From Parapristionchus giblindavisi (taxonomy: Eukaryota; Nematoda; Chromadorea; Rhabditida; Diplogasteridae): a DNA stretch of 64,000 nt. Below the pieces are notes generated by a model. It made no database searches and was not told where the DNA came from. It saw nothing but the letters and a program-made list of their open reading frames with translations. Positions 33,625 through 46,766 of the stretch are shown in pieces. The position numbers and the translations under genes were made by a program. Location: contig CALSFV010000018.1 in the NCBI GenBank assembly GCA_943737045.1, positions 1,116,001 to 1,180,000 of the forward strand, read 5' to 3'. The first letter of the stretch is position 1. Each line of letters starts with the position of its first letter.

Positions 33625-36600
33625 CTAAGAGAGATAAAATTCAGTTCGAGTCATTCGCTCTCGGCAGACTCTTTCGATTGTGTCGAGCAATTCTTGACGT
33701 CGAGATATTCCGATGAATGAGATCTTCTCCCTACCATACATCTCTACATCAAGGCACTTCCGAGAGCCGGTAAATAGGGCGATAGTACGGATAGCTGGCG
33801 CCTGAAAATGTACCAATTCTATGTCATATTTTCGTGCAAATGATTGTTGTCTAAGTGGTTATAATTCATGGGAAAGATCTATTAAAGCGCGTCACTTACG
33901 GTAACAGATCGAACTACATTTATCTCATCAAGTAGAATCATTCTTTCCTCGTTTCCAGTATTCGATCGGAAGAGTAATGCGCTGCAATTGAATGCCAATT
34001 GATATTTCGCGTGGAAAGTGTGAAATTACATAGCCGAATTCTTAACCTTCTACCCACAACTTGGTGGAATGGAGGATTGCTATTCGATTTCTGATATAAC
34101 AATAAAACACTTACTGTTGAGTAACATGTAGGGTACCCGATATGGAAACCTTCGAAGGAGAACGTTCAACCATGATACATCGACGATCTTAATTCATGCT
34201 ATTACTCAAAGTTGGCGCTTATTGATTTCTTAAGGTTGCTCTTGGTCTCATATCTGTAGGGTTGGCAATATTTATATCGGTATGATAAAGTGTATAAGGT
34301 GTTTCTTTTAAATGCATCAAAATTTTGGCACTATAATTCTTTTTGAAATGACTAAAACTGACGATCTAGTATATCATCGACCATATCCTCCTCTTCTATT
34401 GATTCTCGTTCACTCTCATCAGAAATGGATGTAGATGATATATGGGCGAGATTAGTTGGATATGGGCCAATGATCGGATCCAATGACAGATTACGGCGGA
34501 ATCCTGAACAGCAAATCAATGATTAGTGTTTTATTGATCTGTTCATATCCAAAATATGACCCCCAATAGGAAAATACGATGTGCGTACTGTTTGAAATAT
34601 TATGTATTATAATGAATATGAATATATATTTTTACCATCGTCCATTCGTCTGTTGATCGAATTAGAGGAGGGGAAGGACCGAGAATCGGTAGATTTCTGA
34701 AAAATAAATAACAAATTAGTTTCAGAAAAATCTGCAAAAGTATCTGCACGAAGTGGGATTCGAACCCACGCACCCATACGAGTACCAGAACACCCAGAGA
34801 GGCACTGAACTCGTGCCAAGCTTGCTATCGCTTGAGTCTGGCGCCTTAGACCACTCGGCCATCCGTGCACATGTGTGCGAACTCTAATGTAGATTGTTGT
34901 ATCACATACCGGCCTCTCTTCAATTTCACCACTTTTGACGGGTAGATTACGATAAAAGTATCCATAAGTATCAAGACGATAACGAAGACGAGGAAATTTA
35001 TTGAAGAGATATGTAGTAATGAACAGACGAATACCAAATGTCATTGCTGAAATAATTTATAATATTATTATATTGTTTTCTAACAATGAATTGCGATATT
35101 TCCAAGACCATCTTTAATTTTAGAAAAAATATATATATTTTTCTCATCACAAACAAATATATAGTACATGTATTCTTTCGATACAGCGAAACCGATGTAA
35201 ATTCACTGATCTCATACCGCAAGCTCCGAAGCAAGTTCCAATCGAGAAACAGAGACTCCACATTAACCAATATACACAAAGATAGTAGAAATGCCATGTA
35301 ATATCCGGTCGCTTCCATGTAAATAGACTGAAAATATACTTTAAATTTTCAAATTATTCATGCATATCTCAATAAATCTCTTTTTCATTATCAGAGCCAG
35401 TTATTTCATTTGCATTCTAGAAGACATACTATTAGGGTCTTTGCACTTTGAGAGCATGGTAAACGTCATAAATTATTTATTGAGGAATGAGGAATAACTG
35501 TAGGCAAGAAAGAAAACATGAATTTTTGAGGTCATCGTTGATATTTGATCAGTTCCTCTGATCAATTAGTTAGTAGTCTAGTATGGAAAACATTCTAAAT
35601 CTCTCTATTTCCAAAAACAAAGTGATTTGTTATCTGTTATAGGAACGATAGTATGATCGACGGTCTATTAGATTATGGTCAATATGGAAAATATTGAAAT
35701 AATACAACTTTATTTAAGTTGTTTTTGATATTCACTTTACTGGTATTATAATACAATAACATCTGTCAGCTTATCTAACTTATTTATCTGCTTATTGGGA
35801 AAGAAAACGTTGGTATACCTTTTAGAATTTAAAAGATAATAAGCCATTACTTCCTACCTTTCAAACTTCTCGAGTACATCCGCAGCGAACTTCACAGCAA
35901 ATTGTGCAAGTTTGGCCAGATTGATGACTAATTGACCCGATGACATGTCAATTTTGGGCAGATTCACATCTTTCCGAGGTAGAAACATCAGACCAATGTC
36001 GATATCACTGAAATAAGGATAAATTTGATTAATACTATAACGTAACGTCACAGTACCAAACAAGTGTTATGATTGAATTTTCTTTTTGTGTGCTATTTCT
36101 GATTAATTAGTGAGAGCACATATGACGTCATACCTATTTGTCTTATCAAATCTAGTGAATAACAAATAGCCACTTGTATTGAAGATTAAAATATTTTAAA
36201 ATGTTTTAAAAACATACTGAATTTCCTTGAAATAGTTGAGAGTTAATTGTAGTAGGAGTAACTTGAAGACAAGAGCGAAGAAATATCCTGTCCAAATGGA
36301 GTACATGTAGACCTACAAAAATGTTTGTCTCACTATCAGATAACTCTCACAACACCAACAAAATACTTTTCACTTTGTAAAATAAGTTCTTCATCTTTCA
36401 AAGTTTAAAAGTAAACTTTATCCCAATGATGGAATACTTACAAGAACGAGAAGTAGAGTGGCAACTGGATTAACCCATAGTAGAAGATCAAGTCCAGCCG
36501 CTGCCGCTTCGAGAAGAGGTTTGGATGCAGCCACTGAATATGTTAATAGAAGACTACGGTAGTATACATATTTCTCTCCCATTTATTGTTATCAAAATAT

Positions 36601-39600
36601 TTTGCTACTTTCGGCATAAATAATTTGCACATAATTAGTTAACTCTATAGTAAACATATTGTTAGTAATATTTTGTAAATAAACGACTAACATAATCGTT
36701 TGAGATCTTTTCGCAGTTGAACAACCGATAGAGTGGTTTTAGAGTCGAAGAGTTGAACCAGTTCTCCGTCTTCAGTTTCAATCTCTTTTACCTGAAATTA
36801 ACAGTTAACCCTGAGATAACCAAACCAACTACACCATAATTTTATTTTTACGATAATCATTGGCGCCGATGCCATAATTTCTTTTCTTAATGGCCGTCGA
36901 TGTTCTAACTACCGTTAATGTCTATCCAAAACACTATCATCACTTGTACATATAATACCTCTTTTCGTTCAAAAGCATCTTTGACATCAAGTAGAAACCA
37001 TCGGATTTCTCTGCTCATTGAGTTCACCATGGGATATTTGGTCTTGAGTGGATATTCTTCATCGGGGGATGAGAGATCTGGAATGGCACTCTTCAGATTT
37101 TTTTTAAAAAATAAAAGAGTCAAATAATATCATATTATGAATTATTACCAATGAAAAAATATCGTAATCAATTGACATAATTTCGTATATCTTTTATTTA
37201 GAGAACACAAGAACTTTGAAGAGACATCTTGTTTTTAAGGGATATCATTATTCTCGTCTTATTTCTTTATTCCCCAGAACGCGAGTATTACATGAAGAAC
37301 TGGCCATTGAAAATAGTTTTAATCACTTGAAACTTACCAGAGTAACTACAGCACACTGTTCTACACATTACAACAACGGTAGTCAACATTTAAGCTCAGT
37401 TTAACAACAAAATGCAACATCTATGCGCGTTCCATCAATAAATCAACGAAAATGGCGCACATTCAGGGACAATTATACCTGGTGAGCTGATAGAGCGTTT
37501 CGGTCTATTCGGTTCTGAGTGGGGTTCGAGCGGGTTTCTCAGACTGCTTCGCTTCTTTTCCAAATCGAAGACTGTCGACGGCATGGCGCACATTAACCCA
37601 TCACGAAGGATGGCGGCCATAGGTTAGGGGATGGACAAGGAAGAGAACGAAAATATGATGTCGATCGAAAATACAGTGATATATGATAACACTATGCGTA
37701 TTTGTGATTGAAGAAAGTGTTGATAATGGAGTTGTTGTAGAAATTACACTATCTTGAATTGTTGATATACTCCTATAAATTAATCCTGTAGATACTAAGA
37801 ATAGGCTGAACTGATATCAATAAATGAAAGATGAAAAGTATCCTTAAAGGACAAAGGAAGATGGCGCAGTAATAGTAGCACTTTCTCTTTTCCTTGTTGT
37901 CTCTGGACAATCCTGTTAGTCACGAGTGATGTTATAGATAAGATGATAGTGGTTTATAATAAGGACTATACAGATAGTGAAGATTTGTTGGAGGGGGAAT
38001 CAATAACAAGACAACAGGGAATATCATTCACTATATAATAGGTAGACAATATGTTCGATGGGTTTCAAACTAATACGCCAACTAGTCTGGACTCTCTTGA
38101 TTTAGCGTATTCTCTCAGAGGTTGAATAGATTTCGCCAGAGTGAAAGTTTCGGGCGCGAACACGATTCTATATTATTGTGAGTGATTCACTCACTGGCCG
38201 GTTGAGAGTATTTGAAACTACCGAGTAGATCTTATCGCGGATTGCAGTATAATGTTTTACACTACTACTTTGGCAGAGTTGGCCAAGTATCGTAACTGCG
38301 TAAGTGAAATAATCAGAAATTCATGAATTTCCATATCTATTCGCTGGTTGCACTTTTAAAAATTAAAATAAAATAATCCAGCTTAATTTATTCTAACCAG
38401 AATCTAAATCTCTTCATCCATTCACAAAAAGAGTTGGGAAAAGAAGAAATACTTTATATAAAACTGAGTCTTACCCGTCATAGGCATGGATGCAATTGTG
38501 TTTCTTCTAGTTGGAAACGAAGATGACCGCGTGTACCTCATGGTTTCTCTCTATACATGCGACCGTATATGATAGATAATGTACGGCCTTATATACAAGA
38601 AAGTGAGAATAACAAGAGTACATTCACGTTGGATCTCCTCACCGCCTATATATCAGAAATGCACTAAATACTATTATCTGTGAGGAGTTGTCGCACTTCT
38701 TGCACAGTTAATACCATGATGTGGACACATAGAACGATAAGAAACATGAGGTTATTTGTGTTATAAATATCATCAATAGCTAAGGGAATGAAAAGGTACG
38801 TCCTTTCTTCGGAAAACAAGAGGGATTTCATTTCATGTCATTTTGAAGAAGTTTAACTATGAGGGTAATAGTATGAGCAACCATTTCATTCATAATAAGG
38901 TTGAGGGTTGATAGAGCGATCTTAATTTCAGCAGAAAAGTGTGACATATAATACATACGCGTTATGAATGCTCGAGAAAATGTCAATAATGATATTATTT
39001 GTGGCTGGAGAGAAATTGTTTACTGATACGAACATATTGTCAAGATTACAGTTCGCAAATGAGAATAAAAAAGATTCAGATGATGAATGAAGATAAGAAT
39101 AAATTATTGATTATGGAATTACTAGAGTTTGAATAATTGTATCGAGTTTTTTTCACTTAGAGGTTCAACTCAAAGTTTCTTAGTTCGAAATCTTTCTGTG
39201 TGTTCAACACACCATGTTTACTATTGACCCACAATTAATTATAATTCATTTAACTTCCATCGTCTATTCTAATGTGCACAGATTTGCAAACCAACTCTGG
39301 ATACTTTAAAATATAATAAAGATGCGTTTACAAGAAACACGGTACGGAATAAAAATAAGTAAAGTACTTTGAAAGCTGTTAAACTTTAAAAATAAGTGTG
39401 ATCGGAATTGGATACCAACCTCTTCTGTCTCCAGTTGCTGATGATCGTTCACTGTCCGTATTCGGAATTGTTCCAAGAGACGTCGACAGCTTCTTATTCT
39501 TAGCCTTCTTCGCACGCGCTGCCTGAAATCACAATTCAAGTACAATCATCATAGTTTAAATTTTTTTCGAATTCAGTGTTTTTTTATGTTTTAAGATTGA

Positions 39601-39845
39601 CTGAAAAGTTTTGCGTTCCCCGTTCCTACCCCAAAGCGGCATCTTCATCATTTTCTTTGTTGTATATCAAAGAGATAACATTGAACGGTGTAGTGACTGT
39701 GTTATCTTGGATAGGAACAATGATTTCTTGTAGACAATAAAAAAAGCTAAATTTGTTTTACATCATAATCGAGTGCTCCATCAGTTCCACGTCGTATCAA
39801 CGGTGGTGAGTCCGATGAAGGACGACCACTCAGACGATCTCGCAT
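33625..39845 (-). CDS. GRAMD4-like membrane protein, copy B, with downstream GRAM-domain exons
   Basis: Core exons: 37620-37479, 37360-37338 (23-nt microexon), 37090-36959, 36791-36692, 36533-36442, 36312-36218, 36007-35858, 35327-35218, 35046-34910, 34696-34636, 34503-34352. Ending at TAG 34352 gives 397 codons. A second start at 39845 (exons 39845-39762 and 39522-39420, beginning MRDRLSGRP) also ends in phase 1 and can join the microexon. Further exons 34187-34115, 33981-33900 and 33801-33625 (TAG) encode a GRAM-type fold (GTLHVTQHALLF, LDEINVVRSVT, ISFIGISRRQELLDTI) comparable to the C-terminal GRAM domain of human GRAMD4. They need a phase-1 donor, which exon 34696-34636 and two sites inside the stop exon supply. 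The membrane core (about 149-193 and 257-297) and FPRLRYRLDTYGYFYRNLP match copy A. Isoform use is inferred. A tRNA gene sits in the intron 34909-34697. Confidence 0.83.
34745..34868 (-). tRNA. tRNA-Leu (CAA anticodon) with intron
   Basis: Reading the minus strand, the 5' acceptor GCACGGA pairs with TTCGTGC (one G-U pair), followed by discriminator A. The A box is TGGCCGAGTGGTCTAAGG; the anticodon stem is CCAGA with loop CTCAA, and the 3' side TTCTGG resumes after an insertion of about 40 nt just 3' of the anticodon, the standard tRNA intron position. A long variable arm (class II) precedes a perfect T arm, GTGGG-TTCGAAT-CCCAC. Eukaryotic tRNA-Leu(CAA) genes commonly carry an intron. The whole gene lies in a 213-nt spliceosomal intron of GRAMD4-like copy B on the same strand. 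Confidence 0.95.
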
Positions 39846-39860
39846 TCTGTAATCATTGTC
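39846..39860 (-). promoter_or_regulatory. Candidate trans-splice acceptor before the distal start of GRAMD4-like B
   Basis: On the minus strand ATTACAG lies one base before the ATG at 39845. A 3' splice site directly abutting a start codon is typical of spliced-leader addition in nematodes. It could instead be the acceptor of a further upstream cis exon that I did not find. Confidence 0.4.
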
Positions 39861-42800
39861 TTATGATTGTCTTTTGATTATATCTGCTGTATTATGGGAA
39901 GCAATGTATTGGGAACTCATACAGCGGTTTGGGCGGTAAAATATTTTCATTGGGTAGCATGTTACTGGATTACGGTAGGCACATAGTTCTTGGATGTTTT
40001 CCTAATTGAAAAATGGAACACGTTTTTGGGTTGAGTCGTTGATAACGACAAGGATGGAAACTACATGTGAGAGTACAATGTATGATAAGAATGAGGTAAA
40101 TATATACGGACATGTTTCTGACTCTGTCACACACGCTCACATAACTCTCATGCCTCCACTATCAAATGAGCAAATACGGATTAATTTTACAATATCGTAC
40201 ATATTTATCTTATCATTACATAGTACAGAAGAGTAATCTGATACAGCGAGGCAACATGTTTATTAGGTAAAAGAGATCTAAGGCTAATAAAATTCTAGAA
40301 AACTGAAATCGAATAGTCAGGTTTTTTATTATTGTAAACCACGCCAGACTGGCTGAGATAGAGGAAGAGGAAGTATGTATAACGTATTAAAGATTGCGGT
40401 TTGCAGATACGAGCCCGACCGTTGAGAGAACATGGGAAGAAGAGAAGAGAGAATAATAGATTGTGGGCGATAGAAAAAGTATATAGAAGAGAAGGTCAAT
40501 CAATCTTTGCCATTTCTGCCCTCGAGACAAGAAAGAGAACTGATTAAAGCGAGATACACGCTCGATCTCTTCATTTTACACACTATTTCGATGTTATCAA
40601 CCTACTAGAGAGAGAAGATTGACAAAGGTATCTGTTTCTATTAACAATGTTATAATGAATTCGTTCTATCGTTTCAGTGCTCAATGCTGACAATAACATG
40701 ACGAAATGATGATCACCACAAAAGATAATCCAGATAGAAAGAAACACAGGAAAACACAAATTCTCGGAAAGATCGAAGTACATTTGTTAACTGGACCGGA
40801 CTAGGCTTAAAGTTAGTGCAAGAGGAGAGTTAGAGAGAAATAGTCACTCAGACATACAGTGAAAGTTTGTTGCAATTGGAGTCAATTGAGGGGTGAACTA
40901 ATCCGATTCTTGAATATGTCTCTCATACTCACTGTACATGCATAAATTTTGGTTCCTTCTCTATCACCTACTCGTCTCTTCATTTCACATATTATTTCTT
41001 TCTTATCCGTGAATGAGAGAGCATTGAGAGGTGTAGAAACCTATATTATTTGACTAATAATGAACTCACAATTGTGCTTTAGATATTAAAATACGACTGT
41101 CCAACAATACAATTTGATAAGGAGGGCAATGTATAAAGGCTATGCAAACGTAATGGCTATTTTGTACGATGATTAGACTCCACTGTAGTACAATAGTGTC
41201 CAATCATTTTCAATGCACATTGGCCCTATCTAACAAGGTCCTGGCCATGGCTTGTAAGAATTATGGCATGGCATTGTGTAGAGTCACAAAGAAATTTGAT
41301 GTATGCGAGATATCAATTTAATTTAAAGCTCCTTGCTCTAACTTAATCCAGAAAGATTGTGGGGTATTTTAGTCAGAGAACTGTCAAGACAATTTTATAA
41401 TATCAAAATATGCATACCTGTGGGCGAAACTATGGAAACGTTTAAGACTTCGTCTCTCGCGCATTGCACATACGCGACTAACTCTCCACAACTAACTATT
41501 CCATTGTTTTCATATACAAAATACAATACAATAAGTAGAAGATAAACTAGGTAGATACGAGTAGTAGGAGATAATGATCTCTTTATATATTATTTTCCAC
41601 TTTCAACAATCTAGCGTTTTTTGGTCATGTTGGCCAATTGGGGTCACTTTTGATAAATAAATTACCGAACAATCAAAAATGTGAAGATGAATTAATGGGA
41701 AATTTGCAAAAAAGCTCTAGCTATAGCAGTGGTTGGTGCGTCTGATCGAGGCTATAAAATAAGTCAAAATGCATAAATGTCTCCAAAACTGTCATTTCAG
41801 TGAAATAATGATGTGGTAAGCCCTTACCGACTCCTTAGAGTTGTTGGCATAATGCGATTAGATATGCAGCCTGGCCACGACTTGGGAAGGGTTGCGAATG
41901 AAAAGGAGGAAGAGGCAGAGGAGTCAGAATTGATAGGGTGACACTGATATCGACTAGTGATAACGGGGCCAATCATTATATGGTTTAATAGGTAAGACTA
42001 GAGAATGGCTACAACTCCCAACCTAATCATAATTCTAATTCTAACACATAAAATGGTCCCAGATTTGATAGTCAGTTAACTTCAACATTAACAAAATGAA
42101 ATAATAATGTTCGAACCATTAATACCCCTATCATATCAAAGTATGAAGTCGAGAAAAATGATTATTGATAATTACAGTCCATGTGAAATGCACAAAGATT
42201 TTTGTTGACTTGTTCATGAAATGAAATTTAGATGAATGCTGATGGATTGTAATATGTAACAACTAACTGTTCTATTATGAAATGTTCTTTTGTAATATTC
42301 AAGAAAGAGTGAGTATGCATCATAAAGCCATTGGTCGTATAATAATTTGAAGTTGGAGGTTATCTGACCAATCTCTGCATCTCTGTCTCTCTCTCTGGTT
42401 CTCTCTATCTCTCCCCACTTTGTAAGTACAGCAACAATGCGACAAAAAGAGAGTTTGTCTTATCTGATTTTGAGTCACGTTTGATGAGGCCAGACAGAGG
42501 TAGACAACAATTGATTTGATCTACCGTATAACTTAACAACCATTGCAAAATAGTCAAAATAGTAGCGTTACAGACAGACATGCTGACAAAATAGGCAGAC
42601 TTTGAGGGCAAATAACGAACTCGTGACAGACATGGAAAACTATGATGGAAACATATGACGATAGATTATGCATCAGTAATAAATAACCGTTTATAGAGAG
42701 AATATACGTTGATGAAGACATATGCGACATGAAGACACTTGTTCTTTTAATCTAATCTCCACGAGGACATGGAACGATGAAGAATATGACTATGAATAAT

Positions 42801-45352
42801 GAATATACATAATAAAAGTAATAAATGTAAATATCAACTTTTCTCAGTGGAGAAATAAAAAAAAACAAAGGAGGATTTTTCATCATGCTTTTATTCAATT
42901 TAAAAAAAAACACTGATGGTAAATTGTCCCGCTAGAATTTGATAGTCAACCTATGATACATTCAATGAGATTTATCTATGGGAATGAAGCCAAGCTACTG
43001 TGAAACTTTATGGCCACCCTGTATAGTAGACAGAGGAGGTTCGGGCGGGGAATTTCCTTTTCGAAACAATTGAACAAAGTTAAACCTTAAAGGGACCGAA
43101 ACCTTTGTGAACGGCCTCTTCAACAGCCAACGCTCTCTCGTTGTTAGAGAACAGAGAAATAGTGTGCGCAAAGAAGAGGCCAGTGAGTGAGGTCATCCAC
43201 CCTTTAAAGTACTTTGAGTAAATACAAAAAAAACGATTAGGTGTGAATTAAATGTGAAGATTATTAAAGAAAAAAACATTGCAAATGTGCTCTATTAATA
43301 CAAAATAGTTAAGTTTCGCGCAGTGTTTCTAGATAGCGGAACCATATTCAGTGGTCTTCGCCATTTTCAGTAGAACCACCATTGAATAATGTTATTAAAA
43401 GTGTGGTATAATAGTCAAAGTGGTGTCTATGAATTATTATTTATATGAAGTATGCATTTAATACATACTCATCTCATCTTATCAAGCATGCTGGTCATGA
43501 ACGAAAATAAATAGGCAACAGTATACGAATATGAAAAGTTATGCACAACAAAATGAAATTTACATAATGGCATCTAATGCAGATTGCAACCCCTCTAATA
43601 GTTTTCATTGCAGACTATCTCTAGTACAATCATAGACGAGAGATTGAAGAGTATTGAGAGAGTGCAGAGAGATAGTGAAAGAGTTAGAGGAAGTGTGAGA
43701 GGCCAAAGATTAATATCTCGCCATCGTGACGAACTATACTAATAGTACGTCAGCAGAATGATTTTTGAACACCTTCAAGTTCAAAACAGTTTTGAGCTTT
43801 AGTCAGTTGTCTCTTTAAGGGGCGGCGCTCAACTTTCTTCATTTCGAACACTATTTCATTGATCTGTAGAAACTAAAGTGAATAAAGATTGAACTCTTTA
43901 ACGAATCTAAATGAAATTCAGCTTACACATTCATGAACGATATTATTTGCATATTTAAAAAAAACATTTAATTTCATACATCATATGTTAAAATGCATTG
44001 CATATTGATTTTGGCATTATCTATTCAATGTGTAGCATGATAAAGTATACAAAAATTGCAGATAATAAATGTAAGAACAAAGAAAGAATAAATTGAAAAC
44101 AGACATTCTGTACTATGAACATGATTGAAAGGGAAATTATGAGGATGAAGGTATCAGAGGTAGTGTAAAGGCCAAGAGATGGAAGAATGAGATAATGATT
44201 AGATTATGATAATATGATAAGAGAATATCATATAAATCGATAGTTGTCACAACGCAAATAAGATTAATAATATTAAAAAAATACAATGATCTTTGAGGAG
44301 TATCAGGTGAGTTTATAATATAATGGAGATATCAGAATCTTCACCATGTACAGATAAACGTGTCATTACAATAAATTACAATATTCCTCGTAGTAAGAAG
44401 AATTGATTCCAAATACTGCGGTATATTAACTTGAAGATATAGAGAGATATTGTGGAAACGGCGCGATTGACTGTATTAGACAACAAACGCAGATGGTCAG
44501 AATATCTATTGTGCTCGCAGCTGATTTACTCCGTGGAAGAAAAGAAATGCAACCTGGGATGAAAAGGGAAAAGAGTTAGGAGATATCATCACTAGATTAG
44601 TCACAATCGAGTTTAGATCCATGAGTTGCCACTTAATTTTCGAAAGCATCTCTATAAATTCAAGCGTTGGTGTTATATAAATAAGAATACGTCTTTAAAG
44701 AGCATTCCAACACTCTAATGTAGGCTGATGTGTTGTAGAAACATGAATCAATGGGCTTTCACAGGTAGACAACAAAGAAATGATGTCCGAAATAAAGGGA
44801 TCATTGCAAAAGATGGCTTTAAATAACTCTGTGAATTGGCCCAAGCAAAACATGAAATGAAGCGAATTGTTGATCGTAAAAACCACTCAGAACAGATGGT
44901 GAGGTCATGTGTGTAATCTCTTCCGTGAGAGAAGTTCCAAACCGTGGTTTTAATTCACCCCCCCCTCTTTCCCCTCCTGCTTATCGCATTATGTACATGG
45001 GTGAATATAGAATACAAAGTTAAGGGATAAAAGGCAAGAGAGTGTGGGGAAATGAGAGAGTACGGAAGGCTATGTATTAGAGAGAATGGGTCATTGCGTC
45101 AAGGGATGGATTTATAAAAAAACGACGGAATGTTCCGGTCTGATAAGGAGAAATAGTGGAGAGACTATCGATATAGACCAAGTTTCAAATTTGTGACTGA
45201 TCGATATAACTGCTAGATATCACTGGAACATCTTTGAATCAGTCTGGTGAGCTCACATGGAATCTCTCTGATTGAAGTTAACATTCATTCAAGAGAAATC
45301 ATTAAATTTGTGAATTTGTTATTTAGAAGACTCATTAGAGTAACTTCACATA
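39861..45352. other. Gene-free intergenic region
   Basis: About 5.5 kb of AT-rich DNA with GA-rich stretches (near 40370-40500 and 43640-43710). No exon chain, RNA gene or long inverted repeat was recognised. It lies upstream of GRAMD4-like B and downstream of the UGT gene. Confidence 0.6.
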
Positions 45353-46766
45353 CAATACCGTGCAAATGTCTGGCCCTAAAATTTGAATCGCTATAACTTT
45401 CTTCGTACTTGACCGATCGACCCCGGTTTGTTTTATTAAATAGTGTAACCATTGAAGAAAATTTGTATGTTATTGATACCTACCTACGATGATGAAATGA
45501 TTTCATCATTCTTGAAATGCCGAGGTGCGATCGTAAAAGTAGGTTTATTCTCAGGTAGCTTTTTTTCTATTCGTCCAATTTTTTTATGAGGAACGAACAA
45601 CTATCGGTGAACGTTTTAAGCCATTAACCACATTGCTTGCATATCGCTCCGAGGAATTAGCTAATTTCGCCTGACCCATCAAAATTTCGTAAAAATGTCA
45701 TAACTCAGTCTGTAGTTGAGCTACGGGCCTCAGATTCAACAAGTATTATCACATGGTCATAGGGTGCCACCATGCCAATTTCCGCTTTTTGAAGAGAAAA
45801 TTCAAAAAAATCCCATACCATATTTTGGGTATACGGTGTCCCAACCGGTTTTTTCTAAAAATCTAAAAATTTGGTATGATGTGCCGAAACATCTACCTAA
45901 CACATCTACGAAGTGGCGAGATTAAAGGAGTTCAATTAGGGCTTTGCCAATAAAAATACCATTGACAGTCAACGTGGACGGAACCTAACTTCGTTCGTGA
46001 TGGAGAATAATTACGGGTCAATAACACAGTATTTCATATCAATTTCGATTGGATTTTGAATAAAGTGCTTAATAAACGCATTTTCTACAAGTATCCTCAA
46101 TTTAGTTCAACTATTGGACATTCCACCTTTTCCACTTTGACTGTCAATGGTTTTTTTATGGGCAAAGCCCTAATTGAACTCCTTTAATCTCGCCACTTCG
46201 TAGATGTGTTAGGTAGATGTTTCGGCACATCATACCAAATTTTTAGATTTTTAGAAAAACCGGTTGGGAAACACCGTATACCCAAAATATGGTATGAGAT
46301 TTTTTTGAATTTTCTCTTCAAGAAGCGGAATCCTGAAATTGGCTTGGTGGTGCCCTATGACCATCTGATAATACTTGTTGAATCTGAGGCCAGTAGCTCA
46401 ACTACAGACCGAGTTATGACATTTTTTACGAAATTTTGATGGGTCAGGCGAAATTAGCTAATTCCTCGGAGCGATATGCAAGCAATGTGGTTAATGGCTT
46501 AAAACGTTCACCGATAGTTGTTCGCTCCTCATAAAAAAATTGGACGAATAGAAAAAAATCTACCTGAGAATAAACCTATTTTTACGATCGCACCTCGGCA
46601 TTTCAAGAATGATGAAATCATTTCATCATCGTAGGTAGGTATCAATAACATACAAATTTTCTTCAATGGTTACACTATTTAATAAAACAAACCGGGGGTC
46701 GATCGGTCAAGTACGAAGAAAGTTATAGCGATTCAAATTTTGGGGGCAGACTTTTGCACGGTACTG
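45353..46766. mobile_element. Large foldback element, TA-flanked (Tc1/mariner-like)
   Basis: A 1.4-kb palindrome with termini CARTACCGTGCAAA and arms of about 620 nt. The inner arm starts GGGCTTTGCC and ACCATTGACAGTCAA pair near 45940-45975 with 46135-46165. The loop is about 155 nt (near 45978-46133). Both ends are bounded by TA. Open frames of about 70 codons on the arms mirror each other. No transposase. Confidence 0.8.

Noticed and set aside
34113..34173. Independent small GRAM-only gene starting at the ATG at 34173
   Set aside because: Residues before the ATG (RRCIM) are also GRAMD4-like and an acceptor lies just upstream, so continuation from copy B is preferred, though not proven.
38254..38300. 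ATG with a short exon-like segment ending in C|gtaagt
   Set aside because: One candidate exon of about 15 codons with no partners in the following kilobases.
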